Source of the DNA: PCC-9228 sp964477525
GTDB taxonomy: Bacteria > Cyanobacteriota > Cyanobacteriia > Cyanobacteriales > PCC-9228
Direction of reading: 5' to 3'
Assembly (NCBI GenBank): GCA_964477525.1
Contig: CAYZHY010000107.1
Coordinates: 1-11,926, forward strand
Length of the DNA: 11,926 nucleotides
A program made the position numbers and the translations under genes. Below, one piece after another: positions 5,959-11,926 of this stretch (positions within the stretch are counted from its first letter, which is position 1; each line of letters starts with the position of its first letter). The notes below the pieces were generated by a model that saw only the letters and a list, made by a program, of their open reading frames with translations, was not told the origin of the DNA and did not search any database.

Positions 5959-7977
5959 CTACAACCCTGCTGCCTGCTGCACCAATGCCTCCTGGAACCG
6001 AACCATCTCCTGCCGGGGGTCGGCATAGGTAACGCGAACTTCCAAGCGATCGCCGGGTTGGATCGAACGGTTGAAACGCATGGGTAATTCCAAACCCAAT
6101 TCTTCTAATAAGATCGTTCCGAGATTGTCATCTGGGCGCAACCAGCGTAGCATTAGGGCTTGCCAAACTGTAGTATCTCCCTGACGGCGTAGATATTCCA
6201 ATCCCCAGTAGCGGTTGGTTTGCCGTTCTACCTGGGTGGCTTCTTGGGCAGCAGCGGAAACGCTGGCTACAATCTCTTGTACTTCTTCTGGAGAAAAGGG
6301 TGGGTCTTCGCCACGCAGGTGGGCTTTCAGTTGGAAGTGAGCGAGCAAATCGCTGTAGCGACGAATGGGAGAGGTGACTTGCGCGTAGCGGTTCAATCCC
6401 AAACTCGCGTGGCGACCAGGGGTGAGGCTGGTTTCGCTGCGGGGCATGCAACGGCGCATGGCGCTGCTACGTACGGCCCCGGCAGGAAGTTGCATTAATT
6501 CTTCTTCTGGGGGAAGTTCTGGTTGTTGCTGCTGGCGATAGGGAATAGCCAATTGGTGTTGTTCTCCGTACCAGGCGGCGACTTCCCCGGTGAGAATCAT
6601 CATTTCGGCGACGGCGCGTCTGGCAGGGGAGTCTTCGATAACTTGGATGGAGATGCTACCATCATCGGAGACTTTGATGGAACATTCGGGCATGCTGATG
6701 CCGATCGCCCCTTGTTGTTGCCGCCAGGTGTAGCGAATTTCTGCCCATTTGCCGATCGCTAAAATTTCTGGTTCTGCTTGGACCCCCAAATCCAGCATTT
6801 CGTCTACATCTTCGTAGGTTAGACGGTAGGTGGGAATGATGGTGCTGGGGGTAATGGTATAATCGGCGATCGCGCCGTCAGCGTCTAAAATAACGCCAAA
6901 GCTCAAAGCCGGGCATTTTTTTCCCTGAACCAAACTCATGGGTCCTGTCGCCAGGGCTTCGGGAAACATGGGAATCATCCCCGTAGGCAAGTACAGCGTG
7001 GTACTACGCCGCCTGGCTTCCAAATCCAATTCGTCGCCGACCTCAATCCAACGGGTGGGGTCGGCGATATGAATCCAGATACGTTCGGTGCCGTCTTCTA
7101 AATATTCAATACTAATGCCATCGTCGATTTCCTGGGTGCTTTCATCGTCGATGGTATACACCTTCAGATGGCTGAAATCGATGCGGTTGCTATCGCGATC
7201 GGCAACGGGAGAGTCGAGATATTGTTGGGCCACTTCCAGTACCTTGGCGGGGAATTGCGTGGGAATTTGGCTGCGCCGCAAAAATAGATTTTCGTGGGGA
7301 CTCCATAACCCCAAATCCACGAGTAACTGGAAGGCAGCTTCCGGCGTTTCGGGACGTTCTAAGGTGGTTAGGATGTCTCTGGCTGTACGTCCGGAAGGTT
7401 CTTCGCCGACGGCAGCTAGTTTTTCTAAAGCTTCCAGACGTGGGCGATCGCTGGTAGCCCACTCGACGCTTTCCCCTTCCAGCGCTTGACGAATTCGCTG
7501 GAGGAATTCTTCTAGTTCTTTTTGTTTCTGGATGGCAACTTCTTGTTGGTGTTTTAAATCGGCAACTTGCGCCGCCGACCTCGGTTCAAATCGATTGTTG
7601 CCTTTTTGTTTGAAATATAACTTGTCTTCCGACAGCAAGTAGTAAGCTGCGTAACATTGGGCGGGCGTTCGATCGGAAAACAACAACTCAGACAGCTCTT
7701 CAGGAGCGATCGGAGCTGAGTCATCGTCCATAAACTCCCAGGCCACTTCCAAGCTAGAAGGATCCCAGTAGTTTTCTACTTGTTGCTGAAACGACGGAAT
7801 ATCTTCGGGAGTGTAGTCGCCGCCAGGAACGACATAGGTGACCTGCCGGGGGTGAACCGTATGGGATTGCCCCCGTTCGTCGGTGACCACCCAATGTTTT
7901 TTGCCTTCCGGACGTTCCACGACGGCGAGGCGGCGATCGCCATCTTGGCGAAATTCAATTAACTTTCCCTTCTCCAC
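5959..7977 (-). CDS. RNase II/R-family (RNB) 3'-5' exoribonuclease
   Basis: This 672-residue protein should degrade RNA from the 3' end in the cytoplasm. The RNB domain begins near RIDFSHLKVYTIDDE (265-279). Its metal-binding acidic cluster is Asp277, Glu283, Asp285 and Asp286, with Glu where E. coli RNase II has Asp207. The family signature YAQVTSPIRRYSDLL is at 531-545. The N-terminal 250 residues include a short beta-rich RNA-binding region (1-50) and a charged helical stretch (135-170), and differ from E. coli RNase R. The C-terminus (615-665) may be a reduced S1 domain. Size and layout resemble Synechocystis sll1290 and chloroplast RNR1, so I do not choose between rnb and rnr as a name. 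The start is GTG with AGG eight bases upstream. It lies 50 bp after rpsR and is probably the last gene of the RDD-rpmG-rpsR operon. Confidence 0.9.
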   Translation of the reverse strand: MEKGKLIEFRQDGDRRLAVVERPEGKKHWVVTDERGQSHTVHPRQVTYVVPGGDYTPEDIPSFQQQVENYWDPSSLEVAWEFMDDDSAPIAPEELSELLFSDRTPAQCYAAYYLLSEDKLYFKQKGNNRFEPRSAAQVADLKHQQEVAIQKQKELEEFLQRIRQALEGESVEWATSDRPRLEALEKLAAVGEEPSGRTARDILTTLERPETPEAAFQLLVDLGLWSPHENLFLRRSQIPTQFPAKVLEVAQQYLDSPVADRDSNRIDFSHLKVYTIDDESTQEIDDGISIEYLEDGTERIWIHIADPTRWIEVGDELDLEARRRSTTLYLPTGMIPMFPEALATGPMSLVQGKKCPALSFGVILDADGAIADYTITPSTIIPTYRLTYEDVDEMLDLGVQAEPEILAIGKWAEIRYTWRQQQGAIGISMPECSIKVSDDGSISIQVIEDSPARRAVAEMMILTGEVAAWYGEQHQLAIPYRQQQQPELPPEEELMQLPAGAVRSSAMRRCMPRSETSLTPGRHASLGLNRYAQVTSPIRRYSDLLAHFQLKAHLRGEDPPFSPEEVQEIVASVSAAAQEATQVERQTNRYWGLEYLRRQGDTTVWQALMLRWLRPDDNLGTILLEELGLELPMRFNRSIQPGDRLEVRVTYADPRQEMVRFQEALVQQAAGL

Positions 7978-8027
7978 AGCTTTGACCTGCTAGCAACTCG
8001 TCTGCGCAATCGCTGCTTGGCGGCCGA

Positions 8028-8255
8028 TTAGCCTTCCAAGTTGACAAAGGGCAATAAGGCTAAAATTCGAGCGCGCTTGATTGCCGTAGTTAAGTCTCTT
8101 TGCTGTTTGGCTGTCAAACCGGTAACGCGACGGGGCAGAATTTTACCGCGTTCGGTGATGAACTTCCGTAGCAGGTCTACGTTTTTGTAGTCGATCTCTT
8201 CGCCTGGTTTCACCGGCGATACGCGCCGACGGTAGTAGTTGACGTTGGTTGCCAT
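8028..8255 (-). CDS. rpsR: 30S ribosomal protein S18
   Basis: This 75-residue protein is a full-length bacterial S18 of the cyanobacterial and chloroplast type. S18 sits on the small-subunit platform and pairs with S6. Conserved segments include YYRRRVSPV (7-15), IDYKNVDLLRKFITERGKILPRRVTGL (21-47, read as IDYKN, then LLRKFI, then KILPRR) and the C-terminal AIKRARILALLPF (58-70). It lies 33 bp downstream of rpmG on the minus strand and 50 bp before the exoribonuclease gene. S6 (rpsF), the partner in many bacterial operons, is not here; L33 takes its place, an arrangement also known in plastid genomes. Confidence 0.97.
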   Translation of the reverse strand: MATNVNYYRRRVSPVKPGEEIDYKNVDLLRKFITERGKILPRRVTGLTAKQQRDLTTAIKRARILALLPFVNLEG

Positions 8256-8288
8256 TTTCTATTTCCCGATCCTTTTGCTGAACGCTTC

Positions 8289-8480
8289 TTACTTGGTTTC
8301 CTTGTGTACGGTGTGTTTGTTGCAGTAGGGACAGTATTTTCTAAATTCCATCCTACCAGAATGTTTCCGACGGTTTTTGGTGCTGGTGTACCGAGATACC
8401 CCGTTCGAGCGTTTGTCGGGGTTGGTTCGGCATTCCGTACACTCTAGTGTGATTACAACTCGAACTCCCTTAGCAGCCAT
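8289..8480 (-). CDS. rpmG: 50S ribosomal protein L33, zinc-ribbon form
   Basis: This 63-residue protein is a complete L33 of the large ribosomal subunit. It carries two CxxC pairs, Cys14/Cys17 in LECTECR and Cys50/Cys53 in KYCPYCNKHT, forming a zinc ribbon. This is therefore the zinc-dependent (C+) version. Some bacteria keep a second, cysteine-free L33 for zinc shortage; none is seen in this window. The gene is 44 bp downstream of the RDD gene and 33 bp upstream of rpsR on the same strand. The start ATG-GCT-GCT is clear from homology. Confidence 0.97.
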   Translation of the reverse strand: MAAKGVRVVITLECTECRTNPDKRSNGVSRYTSTKNRRKHSGRMEFRKYCPYCNKHTVHKETK

Positions 8481-8524
8481 AATTGTACCGATTGTATTGG
8501 GGTTAGCATATTTAACACAAATAG

Positions 8525-9181
8525 TTATTTTCGCACAGAACGTAGGGCAAGTTCAACCCATTTTTGAATTTTTACGTCTAACGAATAGCCACGCCTCGAA
8601 GAAGCTATAAAAGTATGGGTATAGCGATCGTGAAAGGATTGTTGGTTGGCATCATCGGTCCAAGCCGCGATCGCATCGGCCACTAGCGGAATCATCAATA
8701 AAAACGATGCCGAATTGCTAGCAAATAGAGCGTACAGGCCCCATAATAACAAAACTGCCTCGCCTGCTGTCATGGCTTCTCGTCGCAGCAGCATGTCTAA
8801 GTTGGGAACGCGCCGCCGCCGGTCAATGAGTTTCATGTCAAAGGCCCACCTGCCAATACTTTGACCTCGATTGCGACCGACGAAGAGAATGCGGTTGCCC
8901 AGCCAAGCTACAATCAAGAAGAATGTGTGTATAACTACATTAGGACTGATAATAGCCGTTACCAACCAGGCAACTAGAAAATCTAGTAAAAACGCACAAG
9001 CGCGGCGCCAAAATTGCGGTTTGGGCGGCAAATCGGAAATTAATTCGGCTTTCATGTTCCAAAAGCTCTCGGAAGCTGTACGGTTGGCAGCGATGTTGGA
9101 TTTCTGCCTCGCTTGAAAGTTGGGATGGCGAGGTGGCTTTCTCTTGTTTCTATTTTCTACCCTAACTCGGGATTTCGACAT
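8525..9181 (-). CDS. RDD-family membrane protein
   Basis: This 218-residue protein has a very basic, polar N-terminus (1-50) followed by an RDD domain. The family's defining residues are visible: Arg60 and Asp67 in RRACAFLLDFLVAWL (59-73), and Asp185 in FHDRYTHT. GQSIGRWAFDMKLID (106-120) is the usual cytoplasmic connector of the family. Hydrophobic segments at about 61-78, 82-100 and 140-172 suggest three or four membrane spans. The function of most RDD proteins is unknown; some have been linked to ion transport. AGGA sits 7 bases before this ATG, which supports the long start over Met43. It is the first gene of the probable operon with rpmG, rpsR and the exoribonuclease, and diverges from rpiA. 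Confidence 0.85.
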   Translation of the reverse strand: MSKSRVRVENRNKRKPPRHPNFQARQKSNIAANRTASESFWNMKAELISDLPPKPQFWRRACAFLLDFLVAWLVTAIISPNVVIHTFFLIVAWLGNRILFVGRNRGQSIGRWAFDMKLIDRRRRVPNLDMLLRREAMTAGEAVLLLWGLYALFASNSASFLLMIPLVADAIAAWTDDANQQSFHDRYTHTFIASSRRGYSLDVKIQKWVELALRSVRK

Positions 9182-9256
9182 CTCTTTTTCCTAGGTATAG
9201 TTTTTGCAAGTTGAAGGCATGGGAAATTGGGTTGTTTGGAGATAGCTGGGCCCCTT

Positions 9257-9285
9257 TTGACCTACTTACCGCTAAAGTGAACAAT
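9257..9285 (+). promoter_or_regulatory. Probable promoter of rpiA
   Basis: TTGACC (9257-9262), a 17-base spacer and AACAAT (9280-9285) make a reasonable sigma70-type promoter. It would give a leader of roughly 30 bases before the ATG at 9321. The -35 box matches well and the -10 box moderately. Confidence 0.4.
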
Positions 9286-9320
9286 GGTTACAGTTTGTAG
9301 GTATTTTACGCGAGGTGTTC

Positions 9321-10025
9321 ATGAGCGACGATCCATCTACAATTATGAAACAGCAGGTTGGTCAAGCTGCTGCCGCTAGAGTAGAATCGAATTCTGTTGT
9401 CGGTTTGGGAACCGGTTCGACCACAGCTTATGCCATTCAGTATATTGGCGATCGCTTGCAGTCTGGCGATTTAAAAAATATTCGCGGCATTCCCACTTCG
9501 TTTCAAGCGGAGGTTCTCGCCAAAAAATACGGCATTCCCCTAACTACGTTGGATGCGATCGATCGCATGGATATTGCCATTGATGGCGCCGATGAAGTAG
9601 ACCCCAATCTCAATTTAATCAAAGGAGGCGGGGCTGCGCACACCCGGGAAAAGATTGTAGATTCTTTAGCCGACCAATTTGTGGTGGTGGTTGATAGTGG
9701 CAAGTTGGTGGATAAGCTAGGATCGAGCTTTTTGTTGCCGGTGGAAGTTTTACCTATGGCGATTTATCCCGTCATGCGCAAAATCGAACAGCTAGGCGGC
9801 AAGCCGGAGTTGCGCATGGGTGTAAAAAAAGCTGGTCCGGTGATTACCGATCAAGGAAATATGGTAATTGATGTCAAATTTGAATCCATTTCCGATCCGG
9901 CTGAACTGGAAAAAACCCTCAACAATATTCCTGGCGTTTTGGAAAATGGTTTGTTTGTTGGTGTGGCCGATGTGGTCTTGGTTGGCGAGGTGAAAGACGG
10001 TCAACCTTCCGTACGCCAATTGTAA
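9321..10025 (+). CDS. rpiA: Ribose-5-phosphate isomerase A
   Basis: This 234-residue cytoplasmic enzyme interconverts ribose 5-phosphate and ribulose 5-phosphate, serving the pentose phosphate pathway and the Calvin cycle. The landmarks are in order: GLGTGSTT at residues 28-35 (phosphate and substrate binding), DGADEVD at 88-94 (catalytic acids), KGGGAAHTREK at 101-111 with Glu110 as the likely catalytic base, and DSGKLVDKLG at 125-134. The C-terminal GVLENGLFVGVAD is also conserved. The length is normal. I chose ATG 9321 because GAGG lies five bases before it; a GTG two codons earlier (9315) overlaps that Shine-Dalgarno and is less likely. The gene is monocistronic, with its own promoter-like and terminator-like signals. 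Confidence 0.96.
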   Translation: MSDDPSTIMKQQVGQAAAARVESNSVVGLGTGSTTAYAIQYIGDRLQSGDLKNIRGIPTSFQAEVLAKKYGIPLTTLDAIDRMDIAIDGADEVDPNLNLIKGGGAAHTREKIVDSLADQFVVVVDSGKLVDKLGSSFLLPVEVLPMAIYPVMRKIEQLGGKPELRMGVKKAGPVITDQGNMVIDVKFESISDPAELEKTLNNIPGVLENGLFVGVADVVLVGEVKDGQPSVRQL

Positions 10026-10044
10026 CTAAAAAGCGATCGTATGT

Positions 10045-10073
10045 TGGGGCGAACTTAGCTTCGCTCCATTTTT
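10045..10073 (+). terminator. Intrinsic terminator of rpiA
   Basis: TGGGGCGAA (10045-10053), a six-base loop and TTCGCTCCA (10060-10068) form a 9-bp stem with one G-T wobble. TTTTT follows at 10069-10073. It begins 20 bases after the rpiA stop and has the normal form of a rho-independent terminator. Confidence 0.65.
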
Positions 10074-10461
10074 CGCGATCGCAGTTATTTAGAAACCATC
10101 AAATTGCCTGGGAAAATGGCCTAAAATTTTTGGTCTTCCTGTTTCGATATTGTGTTAAAAAAATAAATTATTATTCAATCTTGCTAAAATCAAACGAATT
10201 TATAATATTTTTACTTGAAATTTATACCATATGATTAGGATTTCCAATTTCCTGAAAAATATTCCATTTATATTTTATGTAAATTGCTTATAGTCTTATG
10301 AATCGATTTGTATATAATAGAATTGCGTAGGGTCGTTTTGTAAATCCCTTATACTTAATTCTCGTAGGGTGGGCAAATGGATATAATTTCTGGTGAAATT
10401 TTGAAACGAACGCAATTTGCCCCCTAAGAGCTACTCCTTAAACAGCTCTTGAAATTTTACA
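10074..10461. other. AT-rich spacer between rpiA and the cysteine-repeat gene
   Basis: No credible gene lies in these 388 bases. Positions 10140-10330 are strikingly rich in A and T compared with the rest of the window, with long A and T runs. An inverted repeat pairs GGGCAAAT (10371-10378) with ATTTGCCC (10415-10422) around a 36-base loop. Its left flank CGTAGGGTGGGC resembles a dispersed cyanobacterial repeat as I recall it. The inverted repeat lies 39 bases past the end of the minus-strand cysteine-repeat gene. Confidence 0.6.
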
Positions 10462-10800
10462 TCAATTTTTAGAAGCACAAGGATTGGATTTTGAGGCACA
10501 AGGATTGGATTTTGAGGCACAAGGATTGGATTTCGAGGCACANNNNNNNNNNNNNNNNNNNNNNNNNNNNNNNNNNNNNNNNNNNNNNNNNNNNNNNNNN
10601 NNNNNNNNNNNNNNNNNNNNNNNNNNNNNNNNNNNNNNNNNNGAGGCACAAGGATTGGATTTCGAGGCACAGGGATTGGTTTCTTTGCTTGAACCGGCAC
10701 AAGGATTGGATTTCGAGGCACAGGGATTGGCACAACCAACCATTGTCCCTAAACTTAGAGTATAAATAGCAGCTAGCGTAGCAAGATACTTAACTTTCAT
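10462..10800 (-). CDS. Cysteine-repeat predicted lipoprotein, interrupted by an assembly gap
   Basis: I do not recognise a described family with certainty. The N-terminus is a signal peptide: Lys2 and Lys4, hydrophobic residues 5-21, and a lipobox-like MVGC with Cys23 as the probable lipid-anchored residue. The rest is a heptapeptide repeat CASKSNP, broken once by GSSKETNP, and ends CASKN before TGA. Nine cysteines are visible, mostly seven residues apart; more are hidden in the gap of 100 Ns (10543-10642), so the true length is unknown. A very good Shine-Dalgarno, AGGAG five bases before the ATG, and repeat units that vary only at synonymous positions show that this strand and frame are the real ones. 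Regularly spaced thiols suggest metal binding or disulfide cross-linking outside the inner membrane; this is inference. No globular domain is visible on either side of the gap. It is divergent from the cupin gene. Confidence 0.7.
   Translation of the reverse strand: MKVKYLATLAAIYTLSLGTMVGCANPCASKSNPCAGSSKETNPCASKSNPCAXXXXXXXXXXXXXXXXXXXXXXXXXXXXXXXXXXCASKSNPCASKSNPCASKSNPCASKN
10475..10729. repeat. 21-bp tandem repeat inside the cysteine-repeat gene
   Basis: On the plus strand the unit is GCACAAGGATTGGATTTTGAG. Units begin at 10475, 10496, 10517 and 10538 (the last cut by the gap), and then at 10646, 10667 (diverging) and 10697, with a partial at 10718. The variants differ at two sites, CAAGG/CAGGG and TTTTGAG/TTTCGAG, both silent on the coding minus strand. 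Because the unit is a multiple of three without stops, other frames also stay open; those are shadows. Confidence 0.93.
10543..10642. other. Assembly gap of exactly 100 Ns
   Basis: The run of Ns is exactly 100 long, the conventional placeholder for a gap of unknown size. Unit starts on the two sides (10538 and 10646) are 108 bases apart, which is five units plus three bases. The placeholder therefore keeps the codon frame but not the 21-bp phase. A true gap of 97, 118, 139 or another value in that series would keep both. Confidence 0.95.
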
Positions 10801-10852
10801 GGCTTCTCCTTCAGGTAGTTAAATGATTTGAGAATTGTAAAATAGCAACTTA

Positions 10853-10963
10853 TACCAAATCCACTTCAGATAGATTTGCTATTTATCAATTGAAATTCCC
10901 TATGTAAAGGCAATTCGCGAATTGCCCCTCCCAAATTTTCGGGATCTACAATCGGATTTGGTA
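10853..10963. mobile_element. MITE-like element with 10-bp terminal inverted repeats
   Basis: TACCAAATCC (10853-10862) and GGATTTGGTA (10954-10963) are perfect inverted repeats bounding 111 bp with no open frame. Near the middle is a perfect 18-bp palindrome, GGCAATTCGCGAATTGCC (10909-10926), followed by CCTCCC. Similar palindromes and TATACCAAATCC-type ends are, as I recall, dispersed in cyanobacterial genomes. No transposase is present and I see no clear target duplication. The left end lies 53 bp upstream of the cysteine-repeat gene's ATG, so it may affect that promoter. Confidence 0.5.
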
Positions 10964-11278
10964 CGAACGGCACATAGCTACGCGATGCGCAGCCAAACAA
11001 ACTTACATTACGTCTTCTAAAACGATCGATACGATCTAGAAATCTTCATGCTGGCTTATTTAGTTTGCTATTCTATTTATAACCAACTTCGTTTAATTTT
11101 TCCTGAAAGAAAAATTAATAAAAGCTAAACGATTCGGTAGTAATTTTAAGGAAATTCTCAGGATATTTTTATAAAAATCTCAGACAATTGCTGGCAAAAT
11201 CTTTCCCAAAGCGCTTCTTTGGCGTACCTCGATTGATGTAGATTGATAGGAAAATAGACAAAACCTAAGGAGATATCC
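10964..11278. other. Non-coding region upstream of the cupin gene
   Basis: These 315 bases hold no credible gene; a short minus-strand frame at 11158-11343 overlaps the cupin start and has no support. The stretch is AT-rich after about 11040 and must carry the cupin promoter, but no clear -35/-10 pair stands out. It ends with AAGGAG six bases before the cupin ATG, a strong ribosome-binding site. Confidence 0.55.
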
Positions 11279-11887
11279 ATGAGTTGGGATTGGCTAGTTA
11301 CCAATGAAGGAAGTTGCGAACCGGTTTCTACAGATACCGACAAAACCTCACCAGAGAGAACATATCGCCTTTATCGCTTTTTAACCGATTTAGAAGATAT
11401 CCTAGATAGTATACCATCCGATCGCGATCGCTTGAATGCAATTAGACCTTTGGTACGTCGTTTGCTAACTGATTCGGATTGGTTGCAAGGAGAATATCTA
11501 GAACCCGACCCAGAAACTGGCTGGTCAGTTTTGATGCTATACGATGAACCGGATTTTCCCATTACCATTCAGACAGTGGTTTGGCTTCCCGGTCAAGTTT
11601 CGCCAATTCACAACCATGCGGCTTGGGGGTTGGTGGCGATGTTGCAAGGTCGCGAAAAAAATCGATTTTGGCGACGATGTGGCGATTCTCAATATCCCAA
11701 TCGCGTGGAACTAGCTGGGGAACAAACTGTAGAAGCGGGAGAAATTATTACTTTTCTTCCCGATGCTATTCACAGTATAGAAGCTATGGGAGACGAACCC
11801 ACTGTTAGTTTTAACCTCTACGGGGTAACTGATTATGAAAATCGATTGGAGTTCGATTTAGAAACAGGTACGGCACGTAATTTTTAA
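11279..11887 (+). CDS. Cupin protein of the cysteine dioxygenase type
   Basis: This 202-residue cytoplasmic protein has a single cupin barrel after a helical N-terminal region (about 28-75). The metal site reads as three histidines. His111 and His113 lie in SPIHNHAAWG, with Gly117 where classical cupins have a Glu ligand. His165 lies in LPDAIHSIE. This 3-His pattern is that of thiol dioxygenases such as cysteine dioxygenase, which use Fe(II) and O2 to form sulfinic acids. SFNLY (177-181) aligns with the SxHxY catalytic motif of that family, but Asn replaces the His. I therefore infer a thiol-dioxygenase relative whose substrate may differ from cysteine. The start is firm: AAGGAG lies six bases upstream. 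The gene diverges from the cysteine-repeat lipoprotein gene; no other sulfur gene is nearby. Confidence 0.75.
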   Translation: MSWDWLVTNEGSCEPVSTDTDKTSPERTYRLYRFLTDLEDILDSIPSDRDRLNAIRPLVRRLLTDSDWLQGEYLEPDPETGWSVLMLYDEPDFPITIQTVVWLPGQVSPIHNHAAWGLVAMLQGREKNRFWRRCGDSQYPNRVELAGEQTVEAGEIITFLPDAIHSIEAMGDEPTVSFNLYGVTDYENRLEFDLETGTARNF

Positions 11888-11926
11888 TTAATTTTCGTCG
11901 ATCTCGCGTTTGGCATTGTATCGGAA

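Noticed and set aside
5491..6087. A 198-residue plus-strand frame across the ndbB end and the repeats
   Set aside because: It overlaps ndbB and the exoribonuclease in other frames and is low-complexity across the repeat arms.
8491..8520. A promoter for rpmG (TTGTGT, 18 bases, TACAAT on the minus strand)
   Set aside because: It would start transcription only a few bases before the ATG, leaving no ribosome-binding site, and the RDD gene is just 44 bp upstream.
10202..10320. A second MITE-like element beginning TTATACCATATG in the AT-rich spacer
   Set aside because: I found no matching inverted end; the similarity to the other element is limited to about eight bases.
10475..10729. A CRISPR array
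   Set aside because: The 21-bp units abut directly with no unique spacers, and there are no cas genes.
10431..10769. Four other open frames on both strands through the 21-bp repeat
   Set aside because: They arise because the unit is a multiple of three with no stops. Only the frame starting at 10800 has a Shine-Dalgarno, a signal peptide and silent-only variation.
11158..11343. A 61-residue minus-strand frame across the cupin start
   Set aside because: It overlaps the well-supported start and Shine-Dalgarno of the cupin gene, and shows no motif.

Overview
The window looks like chromosomal DNA from a cyanobacterium. The octamer GCGATCGC (the HIP1 repeat of cyanobacterial genomes) occurs about twenty times in 11.9 kb, and several products are typical of cyanobacteria: an NdbB-type quinone-linked oxidoreductase, a lumenal photosystem I accumulation factor-like protein, and a rpmG-rpsR-RNase cluster. 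I cannot name the genus. No tRNA, rRNA, CRISPR array, transposase or phage gene is visible. Most of the window is ordinary housekeeping DNA. The accessory-looking part is the right-hand 1.9 kb.

Layout. 115-1804 (minus strand): a CaCA-type cation exchanger with one degenerate alpha-repeat, downstream of an exported thioredoxin-fold protein. 2023-3470: a phosphoribosyltransferase (plus) whose stop overlaps the stop of a convergent AEC-family transporter (minus). 3570-4361 (minus): a C39-like papain-fold protein with an extra N-terminal domain. 4544-5740 (plus): NdbB. 5755-5950: two low-complexity arms, one G-rich and one C-rich, filling the gap between two convergent genes. 5959-9181 (minus): a probable operon, in transcription order RDD membrane protein, rpmG (L33), rpsR (S18), and an RNase II/R-family exoribonuclease. 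9321-10025 (plus): rpiA, with its own promoter-like and terminator-like signals.

The right end differs in character. An AT-rich spacer is followed on the minus strand by a small gene for a predicted lipoprotein made almost entirely of a Cys-Ala-Ser-Lys-Ser-Asn-Pro repeat. That gene is interrupted by a 100-N assembly gap. Just upstream of it lies a 111-bp element with 10-bp terminal inverted repeats and a central 18-bp palindrome, which resembles a MITE. Divergent from both is a cupin with the three-histidine layout of thiol dioxygenases.

How the genes fit together. The minus-strand RDD-L33-S18-RNase block joins translation and RNA turnover. NdbB (quinone and phylloquinone metabolism), the photosystem I accumulation-factor-like protein and RpiA (pentose phosphate and Calvin cycle) are parts of photosynthetic metabolism but are not in one operon. 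The cysteine-repeat lipoprotein is the least explained gene and the best candidate for something undescribed. Its repeat units differ only at synonymous codon positions, so the peptide repeat itself appears to be maintained.
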